The notes under the pieces: generated by a model
Told to the model about the DNA's origin: nothing
Database searches by the model: none
Seen by the model: the letters and a program-made list of their open reading frames with translations, nothing else
Made by a program: the position numbers and the translations under genes
Source: Lachnospiraceae bacterium
GTDB lineage: Bacteria; Bacillota; Clostridia; Lachnospirales; Lachnospiraceae
Direction of reading: 5' to 3'
Assembly (NCBI GenBank): GCA_910576385.1
Contig: CAJTIR010000001.1
Location: 186,001 to 250,000 of the forward strand
DNA length: 64,000 nt
Shown here: positions 17,145-25,258 of the stretch, piece after piece
Numbering within the stretch: position 1 is the first letter of the stretch
How the letters are laid out: each line of letters begins with the position of its first letter

Positions 17145-17774
17145 TCAGGCGCGGACGGTGCGCACGGCTTCTTCTGTCAGACGTTGAATCTCTTCAAAAT
17201 TACCAGAATCTATCAAGTCTTCTTTTACCATCCAGGTTCCACCACAGGCGACAATGCGATCATTGGCGAGATAGGTGTGCAGATTTTGTAAATTGATTCC
17301 ACCAGTAGGCATATAACGAATCTGAGGATAAGGGGCAGAGAGCGCCTTAATCATTTCCAGTCCTCCAGAGGCCTCGGCAGGAAAAAATTTTAATAGCGTC
17401 AGTCCAAAAGTGAGGGCGATTTCAATACCTGTGGGATTGTTAATACCTGGGATAATCGGGTATTTCTTTTTGACACAGTGTTTTACCACAGTTGGATTGA
17501 GACCAGGGCTGACAATAAAACTGGCTCCTGCTTTGATCGCCTGGTCCGCTTGTTCTGGAGTGAGGACCGTTCCAGCGCCAATCAGCATATCAGGAAATTC
17601 CTTGGACATGATACGGATAGAGTCAACAGCAGCGTCTGTGCGGAATGTGATTTCTGCACAGGGCAGACCGCCATGATAGAGTGCCTGTGCCAAGGGTTTT
17701 GCGTGTTCTGAGTTGTGAATAGCCACAACTGGCACGATGCGGGTTAATTTTAATTGTTCAGATATTTTATGCAT
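17145..17774 (-). CDS. eda: KDPG/KHG aldolase
   Basis: Cleaves 2-keto-3-deoxy-6-phosphogluconate to pyruvate and glyceraldehyde-3-phosphate. 209 residues. Active-site groups are visible: Glu41 and Arg45 in CAEITFRTD and the Schiff-base Lys129 in LLKFFPAE. The frame is open upstream, but AAGGAGAC places the start at ATG 17774. A 77-residue ORF ends 11 bp upstream and kdgK follows, suggesting a three-gene operon. Confidence 0.93.
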   Translation of the reverse strand: MHKISEQLKLTRIVPVVAIHNSEHAKPLAQALYHGGLPCAEITFRTDAAVDSIRIMSKEFPDMLIGAGTVLTPEQADQAIKAGASFIVSPGLNPTVVKHCVKKKYPIIPGINNPTGIEIALTFGLTLLKFFPAEASGGLEMIKALSAPYPQIRYMPTGGINLQNLHTYLANDRIVACGGTWMVKEDLIDSGNFEEIQRLTEEAVRTVRA

Positions 17775-17785
17775 TGTATGTCTCC

Positions 17786-18019
17786 TTATGCCCAATGGGA
17801 AGTGGAAGTTTCTTGACTGCGGTTTTTAAGCAGCACAGGCGGCGTCACCGGAATATCAAGAATGCTGCTGTCGGAAGGATCTTGACCGTTTCGGCCGGAA
17901 TCATCGTCCTTGTCGTCGCCAATGCGGTTTTGTGTTGGCGGCAGACTGGTATCTTGGGGTAAATCAATCTCAGGGATATTTCCATCATCATAGATATTTT
18001 TTTCATATTTATAGTTCAT
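17786..18019 (-). CDS. Small acidic protein of unknown function leading the eda-kdgK operon
   Basis: 77 residues, hydrophilic, rich in Asp and Pro (DLPQDTSLPPTQ, GDDKDDDSGRNG), with no membrane segment or recognised domain; probably disordered. The frame continues upstream to 18232, but the AAAGGAGAC site belongs to ATG 18019. Its stop is 11 bp before eda, so translation is probably linked. I do not recognise it. It could be a real small protein or a translated leader. Confidence 0.6.
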   Translation of the reverse strand: MNYKYEKNIYDDGNIPEIDLPQDTSLPPTQNRIGDDKDDDSGRNGQDPSDSSILDIPVTPPVLLKNRSQETSTSHWA

Positions 18020-18118
18020 AGATAAGTCTCCTTTCTGAAAATGCTTTTCGGTTATTATGTGCGTTAGCGGAGGAATTATACTAGACGCAAACAATGTCAA
18101 TTTTATAAATGATAAATT

Positions 18119-18293
18119 GTAACTATTCAGAACCCCAAGCCACAGACATGCCAGCAAAGCTGTCGTTCGCCTCTCACGAGGCTTCTGTCTGTGGCTTGGG
18201 GGATGATCACCTCCCTGGAAATAGCAATTCATCCCTTTTCAAATAAATTTGAACGTTCTGAATTGTTATTTCCAGGGGGTTCTGAATAGTTAC
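18119..18293 (+). repeat. 175-bp inverted-repeat element (MITE-like), copy B
   Basis: Perfect 16-bp terminal inverted repeats: GTAACTATTCAGAACC at 18119-18134 and its exact complement at 18278-18293. Inside are a 13-bp stem (CCAAGCCACAGAC with GTCTGTGGCTTGG) and a roughly 15-bp stem (GGAAATAGCAATTCA with its partner). Sequence blocks are shared with copy A at 8807-8977 and, at the ends only, with 47533-47578. No target duplication is evident. It lies between two divergently transcribed genes. Confidence 0.88.
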
Positions 18294-18388
18294 ACAATAT
18301 TTAAGATTTTTTTAAGAAATTCATTGAGTTTTATTTTTGAAATCCTTATTATAATGGCAGAGTAAAAAGCAGTAAGGAGAAAATGAAA

Positions 18389-19093
18389 ATGGAACAACAG
18401 ACAATTCTGGTGGTGGATGACAACAAAGAGATTGTGTTTTCGCTGGGAAAACTGCTGGAGTATGAGGGATATCAAGTGTTAAAAGCATATGATGGCCTGG
18501 AGGCATTAGAGACATTAAAAGATCATACCGTGGATTTGATTTTATTGGATGTGATGATGCCGAAGCTCAATGGCCTATCTGCACTGATGAAAATTCGGGA
18601 GAACAATCAGATCCCAGTTATTATCCTCTCAGCCAAGACACAGGAGAGTGATAAAGTGTCAGGTCTGGTGATGGGAGCGGATGATTATGTGGAAAAACCT
18701 TACAATCCGGCAGAACTGACTGCAAGAGTGGCGGCACAACTAAGACGTTATCATACTTGGGGCGGCAGTGCGCCAAAGGCGGAGGAGGAGCAGCTTGTCA
18801 ATGGCGGCGTTGTATTGGATAAACGAACCAAGAAGGCGATTGTGGATGGGGAAGAGGTGAAGCTGACAGCCACAGAATATAAGATCTTAGAGCTTCTGAT
18901 GGAGAATCCTGGACAAGTATTTTCTGCGGAGAAGATTTATGAGCGTGTCTGGAGAGAAATGGCCACAGGAACAGTGGAAAATACGGTGATGGTACATATT
19001 CGTCACATACGGGAAAAGATTGAAATTGATACTAAGAATCCAAAATATGTAAAGGTGGTGTGGGGCATTGGCTACAAAATGGAAAAATACTGA
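18389..19093 (+). CDS. OmpR/PhoB-type response regulator
   Basis: 234 residues: receiver domain (acidic pair in VVDDN, phospho-acceptor Asp54 in LILLDVMMPK, Lys in EKPYN) followed by a winged-helix DNA-binding domain (from about residue 140; TATEYKILELLMENPGQVFS). ATG 18383 is also in frame, but AAGGAG is only 3 nt from it and 9 nt from ATG 18389. The histidine kinase gene overlaps its 3' end by 26 bp. The regulated function cannot be read; the pair lies directly upstream of the SCIFF locus. Confidence 0.92.
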   Translation: MEQQTILVVDDNKEIVFSLGKLLEYEGYQVLKAYDGLEALETLKDHTVDLILLDVMMPKLNGLSALMKIRENNQIPVIILSAKTQESDKVSGLVMGADDYVEKPYNPAELTARVAAQLRRYHTWGGSAPKAEEEQLVNGGVVLDKRTKKAIVDGEEVKLTATEYKILELLMENPGQVFSAEKIYERVWREMATGTVENTVMVHIRHIREKIEIDTKNPKYVKVVWGIGYKMEKY

Positions 19094-20309
19094 ATTAAGT
19101 AAGGATATTTGGGAGTTGATTTTGAGGGGGATTAAGCGGGATGAATTTCGGCTGCTGCCGGGGGTGATCTGTGCAGTTCTGGCAGCATTTTGCTTTTCAG
19201 ATCTACTTCATGGCAGATTTTATGTTACAGAGGAGACATTGACGGAAGGCTTTTTTATGAATCTAAGCCTTGGAGTTGGAGTATGGGGACTTTTGGGATT
19301 TCTGGTTCGTTACCGCAATCGGAAGTGGAAGCCCAGCCACGGGGAATTTTACCATGAATGGAAGGAAAAATTAAAAAAACAGCAGATTTTTTTTGGATTG
19401 TTGTTTTTGGTATTATTAGGAGCAGCGGTAAAACATTTTCATTATGTTTATACGCATGCTTGGAAGTATGCCAATTATAGTACAGGTTATGTATTGGTAG
19501 GGACAGTTATTTTGCAATGGGTTTTGTGTGAAATGGTTTTGCTGTCTTATATGAAACGAAAGCTTGAGGAGTATATGGCGGCAATGGAGCAGATTAATCA
19601 GCAGAATCTGGAGGCGGCGCTGCGCAGTGAGCAGATGAAAGTGGATCTGATCTCCAATGTGTCCCATGATCTGAAAACGCCGCTCACCTCTATGGTTGGC
19701 TACTTGGAGTTGATGAAGAAGGAAGAACTCAGTGATGTACTAGAGGACTATGTGGAAGTGATTTTTCGGAAGGCACAAAAATTAAAGGAAATGATTGACA
19801 GCCTCTTTGATCTGGCAAAAACCAGCAGCGGCAATGTGGAACTGAAAATGGAATCTATGGAGATGAATCGCCTGATTGAGCAGGTATATGCAGATATGGA
19901 GGATCGCATTCAGAAAAGCGGCAGGGAGTTAGTAGTATCGCTGACAAAGGAAAATAATAGTTTTATTGCGGACAGCAGTTATATGTACCGAATCTGTCAG
20001 AATCTTTTGGAGAATGCGTTAAAATATTCCCAGGAATATACCAGAATCTTTCTAAAAACGTCTGTCATTGCAGGGGAAGAGGATGCGAAAAAGGTTCGTT
20101 TTGAGATTACTAATACAGCAGGTTATCGCATGGAATTTACCAAGGAGCAGGTGGTAGAACGTTTTGTGCGGGGAGATGAATCCAGAACCACGGAAGGCAA
20201 TGGATTGGGACTGGCGATTGTCAACACCTATACGACTGCTCTGGGGGGCAGTTTTGAGGTAAATATTGACTGTGATCAGTTTAAGGCAACCATAGAATTT
20301 TTGAAATAA
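19068..20309 (+). CDS. Sensor histidine kinase (VanS-like)
   Basis: 413 residues starting at TTG 19068, which overlaps the regulator gene by 26 bp; AAGGTGG lies upstream and no better in-frame start is near. About four membrane segments with a short loop precede a HisKA domain (phospho-His in NVSHDLKTPLTSMVGYLELM near residue 200) and an HATPase domain (N box ICQNLLENALKYS, G2 box GNGLGLAIV). The G1 region reads EITNTAGYRM instead of the usual D-x-G, a variation seen in VanS-like kinases. The signal is unknown. Confidence 0.9.
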   Translation: MATKWKNTELSKDIWELILRGIKRDEFRLLPGVICAVLAAFCFSDLLHGRFYVTEETLTEGFFMNLSLGVGVWGLLGFLVRYRNRKWKPSHGEFYHEWKEKLKKQQIFFGLLFLVLLGAAVKHFHYVYTHAWKYANYSTGYVLVGTVILQWVLCEMVLLSYMKRKLEEYMAAMEQINQQNLEAALRSEQMKVDLISNVSHDLKTPLTSMVGYLELMKKEELSDVLEDYVEVIFRKAQKLKEMIDSLFDLAKTSSGNVELKMESMEMNRLIEQVYADMEDRIQKSGRELVVSLTKENNSFIADSSYMYRICQNLLENALKYSQEYTRIFLKTSVIAGEEDAKKVRFEITNTAGYRMEFTKEQVVERFVRGDESRTTEGNGLGLAIVNTYTTALGGSFEVNIDCDQFKATIEFLK

Positions 20310-20313
20310 TGCT

Positions 20314-20341
20314 TTGCATATGAAAAAAAATATGTTATACT
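20314..20341 (+). promoter_or_regulatory. scfA promoter
   Basis: TTGCAT at 20314-20319 and TATACT at 20336-20341, spaced 16 bp, just after the histidine kinase stop. Confidence 0.55.
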
Positions 20342-20381
20342 ATGCCTGATGTTTAATTAGATATAGAAAGGATGTACTATT

Positions 20382-20522
20382 ATGAAGCATGTAAAAACAT
20401 TAAATACAAAGAAATTACAGAACACAGTGAAAAAGGGCGGCTGTGGAGAATGCCAGACTTCCTGCCAGTCTGCATGCAAGACAAGCTGCACTGTGGGAAA
20501 TCAGAGCTGTGAGAACAAATAA
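20382..20522 (+). CDS. scfA: SCIFF ribosomal peptide precursor (six cysteines in forty-five residues)
   Basis: A 46-residue peptide opening MKHVKTLNTKKLQNTVKKGG, then a Cys-rich core with six cysteines (GCGEC, TSCQSACKTSC, SCENK). This is the SCIFF family, the near-universal RiPP precursor of Clostridia. Its partner radical SAM enzyme forms a thioether link between a core Cys and a downstream residue. AGAAAGGATG precedes the ATG. The maturase gene scfB follows after a hairpin-bearing spacer and then secDF, the usual neighbourhood. The mature function is not established. Confidence 0.95.
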   Translation: MKHVKTLNTKKLQNTVKKGGCGECQTSCQSACKTSCTVGNQSCENK

Positions 20523-20559
20523 TTATTGTAAGATGAGAATATCAAATAGAGGCTTTCGT

Positions 20560-20640
20560 GCATTGCAGGTATGCCTCAATATAAGGATGCCAGAGGCATC
20601 CTTAATGATACATGGACCGTTCGCCCCAGACGAGCGGTCA
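20560..20640 (+). promoter_or_regulatory. Hairpin pair between scfA and scfB
   Basis: TAAGGATGCC (20582-20591) pairs perfectly with 20595-20604 around AGA, and GACCGTTCG (20615-20623) pairs with 20631-20639 (one G-U). Neither has a T tract, so they look like processing or stability elements giving more scfA than scfB message rather than terminators. Confidence 0.5.
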
Positions 20641-20704
20641 TTTGTGCGTTATGTCAGATGGCGCAGTCTGTGTCAGAACAAAATTGGAAAGAGAGGGGCC
20701 TGCA

Positions 20705-22063
20705 ATGGTTCACCAATATAAGAATAATGGCTATAACATTGTTTTGGATGTAAACAGTGGGGCAGTACATGTGGTGGATGATGTTGCCTATGATGTGATT
20801 CCCCTGTTTGAGACAAGCACCAAAGAAGAAATCATTGACAGCCTTAAGGAGAGATACCTTCAGGCAGAGATTACAGAGAGTTATGAGGAAGTCAAGGAAC
20901 TTGCAGAGCAAGGCAGCCTGTTTACCAAAGATCAGTATCAGGGTTATATGGAGCAGTTTCAGGACAGGCCCACGGTGGTTAAGGCTTTGTGTCTACATAT
21001 TGCCCATGACTGTAATTTGGCCTGTCGTTATTGTTTTGCAGAGGAAGGGGAGTATCACGGCAGAAGAGCGCTGATGTCCTTTGAGGTGGGGAAGGCAGCT
21101 TTGGATTTTCTGATTGCCAACTCTGGCAGCCGCCGTAATCTGGAGGTAGATTTTTTTGGCGGTGAGCCGCTTTTAAATTTTGATGTGGTAAAGAGATTGG
21201 TAGCATATGGCAGGGAACAGGAGAAGCTGCATGATAAAAAATTCCGTTTTACACTTACCACTAACGGGGTGCTCTTGGATGATGAAGTGATGGAATTTGC
21301 CAATCAAGAAATGGCGAATGTGGTTTTAAGCATTGATGGCAGAAAAGAAGTTCATGACAAGATGCGTCCGTTTCGTAAAGGGGCGGGCAGTTATGAGTTG
21401 ATTGTGCCAAAATTCCAGAAGCTTGCAGAGAGCAGGAATCAGGATAGATATTATGTCAGAGGAACCTTTACCCATCACAATCTGGATTTCTCCAAGGATG
21501 TGCTCCATCTTGCGGATTTGGGTTTTAGGCAGATCTCTGTGGAGCCTGTAGTGGCGCAGCCAGAGGATGATTATGCTTTACAGGAAGCGGATGTTCCCAA
21601 ACTGTTGGAAGAATATGATACTCTGGCAGCAGAGATGCTCAAGCGTCACAGGGAAGGAAAGGATTTTAATTTCTTTCATTTTATGATTGATCTGGAGGGC
21701 GGCCCTTGTGTGGCAAAACGTCTTTCAGGATGTGGTTCTGGTACAGAGTACCTTGCGGTGACGCCCTGGGGTGATTTTTACCCTTGTCATCAGTTTGTCG
21801 GGGATGAAGCATTTCTAATGGGAAATGTCACAGATGGGCTCCAAAATAAACAACTGCAAAATCAGTTTAAACGCTGTAATGTTTACGCGAAGGAAAAATG
21901 CCGCGAATGTTTTGCAAGATTTTACTGCAGCGGCGGCTGTGCGGCAAATTCTTATCATTTCCACGGCAGTATTACAGATGCCTATGATATTGGCTGTGAG
22001 TTACAGAAAAAGAGAATTGAATGTGCCATTATGCTCAAGGCAGCGTTGGCAGAGGAAGAATGA
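20705..22063 (+). CDS. scfB: SCIFF maturase, radical SAM/SPASM enzyme
   Basis: 452 residues. The start MVHQYKNNGYNIVLDVNSGA at ATG 20705 (GAGAGGGG upstream) matches the family better than the open frame extending upstream. An N-terminal precursor-binding region (about 1-90) is followed by the radical SAM cluster motif Cys103-x3-Cys107-x2-Cys110 (CNLACRYCF). The C-terminal SPASM region has many cysteines (CVAKRLSGCG, CHQF, CNVYAKEKCRECFARFYCSGGC) for two auxiliary Fe-S clusters. It cross-links the SCIFF peptide encoded upstream by thioether formation, by family. Confidence 0.95.
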   Translation: MVHQYKNNGYNIVLDVNSGAVHVVDDVAYDVIPLFETSTKEEIIDSLKERYLQAEITESYEEVKELAEQGSLFTKDQYQGYMEQFQDRPTVVKALCLHIAHDCNLACRYCFAEEGEYHGRRALMSFEVGKAALDFLIANSGSRRNLEVDFFGGEPLLNFDVVKRLVAYGREQEKLHDKKFRFTLTTNGVLLDDEVMEFANQEMANVVLSIDGRKEVHDKMRPFRKGAGSYELIVPKFQKLAESRNQDRYYVRGTFTHHNLDFSKDVLHLADLGFRQISVEPVVAQPEDDYALQEADVPKLLEEYDTLAAEMLKRHREGKDFNFFHFMIDLEGGPCVAKRLSGCGSGTEYLAVTPWGDFYPCHQFVGDEAFLMGNVTDGLQNKQLQNQFKRCNVYAKEKCRECFARFYCSGGCAANSYHFHGSITDAYDIGCELQKKRIECAIMLKAALAEEE

Positions 22064-22203
22064 GTGGGTTTGTGAAACTTTCGGGTATCATTTAGGCTGC
22101 CCGATAAGATAAAAGACAAGAGAGGATAAAAGAGCGGAAGGACTCGTCAGCTCTTTCGCTAACTATCTCTTTGTGCTGAAACATGCACAGAATGGAGGAG
22201 ATC

Positions 22204-24348
22204 ATGAAAAAAGGCAAAGCTTTAGGGATTTTGGTTTTGATTTTGGCAATTATGGCAGGAATGTCCTGGTATGCCGCAACCATTATCTCAACGGTTGGCG
22301 TAGGAGAAAACCGTAACATTAAGCTGGGACTTGACCTTGCAGGCGGTGTCAGCATCACCTACAGAGCGGTGGAGGATAATCCATCCGAGGAAGATATGAA
22401 AGATACTGTCTACAAGCTGCAAAAGCGTGTGGAAGGCTACAGTACAGAGGCATCTGTGTATCAGGAGGGCAATGACCGAATCAATATTGAGATTCCAGGT
22501 GTTTCCGATGCCAATGCAATTTTGGAAGAACTCGGCAAGCCAGGTTCATTGGAATTTCAGAATGAAGATGGTGAGACACTTTTAAGTGGTACAGATATTA
22601 AAAATGCGCAGGCAGCCACAACCAGCAGTGAGATGGGTCAAAAAGAATTTGTGGTGGAGCTGACACTGACTGATGAAGGTGCAGTAAAGTTCGAGGAGGC
22701 AACCTCAGCAAATGTCGGCAAGCGTATGCCAATTGTCTATGACGGTGAGATCATCAGCAGCCCGCAGGTAAAATCTGCCATCAGCGGCGGAAGTGCGCAG
22801 ATCGACGGTATGGAGAGTTTTGAGGAGGCAAACAATCTGGCAACTACAATCCGTATCGGTTCCTTGTCCTTGGAGCTTGAAGAATTAAATTCCAAGGTAG
22901 TAGGAGCACAGCTTGGTGAGGAAGCGATTTCCACTAGTTTGAAGGCTGCTGCCATTGGTCTAATTCTGGTTATGATTTTTATGATGATCGTTTATCTGTT
23001 TCCAGGATTTACAGCAAGTTTGGCGTTGGTTTTATATTCTGCATTGACCGTATTTGCATTGTGGCTCTTTGATATTACACTTACCTTGCCTGGTATTGCA
23101 GGTATTATCTTGTCAATCGGTATGGCGGTGGATGCCAATGTCATTATCTTCGCCCGTATTCGGGAAGAGATTGCTGCTGGAAAGACAGTCAACTCAGCGA
23201 TCAAGCTTGGTTATGAGAAAGCGTTGTCCGCGATTGTCGACGGTAATATCACAACATTGATTGCAGCAATTGTCTTGGGAATGCGCGGTTCTGGTTCTGT
23301 CAAAGGTTTTGCTTATACTTTGGGAATTGGTATTGTATTGTCCATGTTTACCGCTTTGGTAGTGACTCGGTGGTTGATGAAGTGTTTCTATGCGTTGGGT
23401 GTACAGGATGCAAAATTCTATGGTGCAGCCAAGGAACTTAAGACCGTCAATTTCTTAGGAAAGAAAGCGATTTGTTTTGCAGTCTCAATTGTACTGATTG
23501 TAGTTGGATTTGTGGCAATGGGCATCAATGGCTCTAAGGACGGCAATATCCTCAATTACAGTCTTGATTTTGTGGGAGGTACTTCCACTACCGTTACTTT
23601 TAATGAGGATTACAGTATTGCAGAGATTGATCAGAAGATTGTCCCTGTGGTAGAGAAAGTAACGAATGACCCCAATGTGCAGACACAGAAGATTGAGGGT
23701 GGTAATCAGGTGGTAATCAAGACACGTTCTCTGGAATTATCAGAACGTGAAGCTTTGAATCAGGCGTTGATTGATGAATTTGGCGTGGATGAAAAAGGAA
23801 TTACCGCTGAAAATATTAGTTCAACAATCAGCTCTGAGATGCGCTCCGATGCAGTTTGGGCAGTGATTATTGCAACAATCTGTATGTTGATCTATATCTG
23901 GTTCCGTTTTAAGGATATCCGCTTTGCGGGAAGTGCAGTAATTGCCTTGCTCCATGATGTTTTGGTGGTGCTGGCATTCTATGCGGTGGTTAAGATATCC
24001 GTGGGAAATACCTTTATTGCATGTATGCTGACAATTGTAGGTTATTCCATCAACGCCACGATTGTCATCTTTGACCGTATTCGTGAGAATATGGGAGGAC
24101 TTAAGAAGAAAAGCCCAGAGGACTTGCAGGAAGTTGCCAATAGAAGTATCACCCAGACCTTGACTAGAAGTATCAATACTTCATTGACTACATTTATTAT
24201 GGTGTTTGTGCTCTTCATTCTCGGTGTCAGTTCAATTCGGGAATTTGCACTGCCATTGATGGCAGGTATTATCTGCGGTGGTTATTCCTCCGTATGTATT
24301 ACAGGAGCACTGTGGTATGTATTTAAAGTAAAATTTGCTAAGAAATAA
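22204..24348 (+). CDS. secDF: Protein translocase subunit SecDF (fused)
   Basis: A 714-residue fusion of SecD and SecF, the RND-type accessory proteins that use proton motive force to pull secreted proteins out of SecYEG. The SecD half has the N-terminal helix, KLGLDLAGGVSITY near residue 36 and six membrane helices; the SecF half begins near residue 415 with its own LDFVGGT motif and six helices. GGAGGAG precedes ATG 22204. Location beside scfA-scfB is a known conserved linkage in Clostridia. Confidence 0.94.
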   Translation: MKKGKALGILVLILAIMAGMSWYAATIISTVGVGENRNIKLGLDLAGGVSITYRAVEDNPSEEDMKDTVYKLQKRVEGYSTEASVYQEGNDRINIEIPGVSDANAILEELGKPGSLEFQNEDGETLLSGTDIKNAQAATTSSEMGQKEFVVELTLTDEGAVKFEEATSANVGKRMPIVYDGEIISSPQVKSAISGGSAQIDGMESFEEANNLATTIRIGSLSLELEELNSKVVGAQLGEEAISTSLKAAAIGLILVMIFMMIVYLFPGFTASLALVLYSALTVFALWLFDITLTLPGIAGIILSIGMAVDANVIIFARIREEIAAGKTVNSAIKLGYEKALSAIVDGNITTLIAAIVLGMRGSGSVKGFAYTLGIGIVLSMFTALVVTRWLMKCFYALGVQDAKFYGAAKELKTVNFLGKKAICFAVSIVLIVVGFVAMGINGSKDGNILNYSLDFVGGTSTTVTFNEDYSIAEIDQKIVPVVEKVTNDPNVQTQKIEGGNQVVIKTRSLELSEREALNQALIDEFGVDEKGITAENISSTISSEMRSDAVWAVIIATICMLIYIWFRFKDIRFAGSAVIALLHDVLVVLAFYAVVKISVGNTFIACMLTIVGYSINATIVIFDRIRENMGGLKKKSPEDLQEVANRSITQTLTRSINTSLTTFIMVFVLFILGVSSIREFALPLMAGIICGGYSSVCITGALWYVFKVKFAKK

Positions 24349-24375
24349 CGGTATTATTGTTTTGGCGGAGTAATA

Positions 24376-24426
24376 GGATCCTTGGAAACCAAAATCATAT
24401 GTAGTATGGTTTGGTTTCTGGGGATT
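24376..24426 (+). terminator. Terminator after secDF
   Basis: Long imperfect stem (24376-24398 with 24406-24426) containing AAACCAAA/TTTGGTTT, followed by TTTTTA. Confidence 0.65.
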
Positions 24427-24433
24427 TTTATCT

Positions 24434-24464
24434 ATGATTCAAGAACGCCGAGGTGTTCTTGAAT
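24434..24464. repeat. AAGAACGCC hairpin
   Basis: ATTCAAGAAC pairs perfectly with GTTCTTGAAT around GCCGAGGT. The block CAAGAACGCCGAGG recurs at 6517-6530 with a similar downstream half, so this is a short repeated hairpin. Confidence 0.55.
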
Positions 24465-24488
24465 GCCATTTAGAAAGCAGGTGTATTT

Positions 24489-25253
24489 ATGACAGATGAA
24501 ATGATAAAGACGATTATTGAAGATAAATTAAAAGAGGTGGAAAAGCAGGAGAATGTCCGTATTATCGCTGCTGTGGAATCTGGTAGCCGCTCATGGGGCT
24601 TTGCGTCGCCTGACAGTGATTATGATGTAAGGTTTCTCTATGTCAGAGACAGGCAGAGTTATCTGAGGCTGGATGAAGTCAGAGATGTGATTGAATGGCA
24701 GTTGGATGAGGTTCTTGATATCAATGGATGGGATATCAAAAAAGCACTGCAATTGCTTTATAAATCAAATCCAACTGTTTTTGAATGGTGTTCCTCTCCT
24801 GTTTTATATCGCACTTCTCCAGAGTTTGAGGAACTCAAAAAGCTGCTTCCAATGTATTTTTCAAAGAAAAAAGGCTTATATCACTATTGGCATATGGCGG
24901 AATCAAATTACCGCACTTATCTGCACACAGATCAAGTCAGAGCTAAGAAGTACTTTTATGTACTGCGTCCGTTATTGGCAGCAAAATGGATTTTAGATAA
25001 AGAATGCCCGCCGCCAATGCTTTTTTCAGAGCTAGTAGAAGCAGAATTAGAAGATTGTTTGAAACCAGAATTGGAACGGTTACTAGAAATGAAAAAAGAA
25101 TTGCCAGAAATGGGATTGGTGCCAAGAATTGATAAGTTAAATAAATATATGGAAGATTCTATGGTTATGGTAAAGGGATGGGCAGATCAAATGCTGGGCA
25201 GCTCCCAGACGTGGGATTGTCTGAATCAATATTTTTGGAAGCTGCTGGCATAA
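24489..25253 (+). CDS. Nucleotidyltransferase-superfamily protein (PF10127, YcgL-like)
   Basis: 254 residues. The nucleotidyltransferase motif is clear near residue 30: ESGSRSWGFASPDSDYDVRF, i.e. GS-x-W followed by D-x-D. Length and the SRSWGF wording fit the PF10127 family related to RlaP/YcgL. Substrate is unknown. A weak AGCAGG lies upstream of the ATG. It is preceded by a terminator and converges on the antiporter gene with 5 bp between stops. Confidence 0.83.
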   Translation: MTDEMIKTIIEDKLKEVEKQENVRIIAAVESGSRSWGFASPDSDYDVRFLYVRDRQSYLRLDEVRDVIEWQLDEVLDINGWDIKKALQLLYKSNPTVFEWCSSPVLYRTSPEFEELKKLLPMYFSKKKGLYHYWHMAESNYRTYLHTDQVRAKKYFYVLRPLLAAKWILDKECPPPMLFSELVEAELEDCLKPELERLLEMKKELPEMGLVPRIDKLNKYMEDSMVMVKGWADQMLGSSQTWDCLNQYFWKLLA

Positions 25254-25258
25254 AAAAT

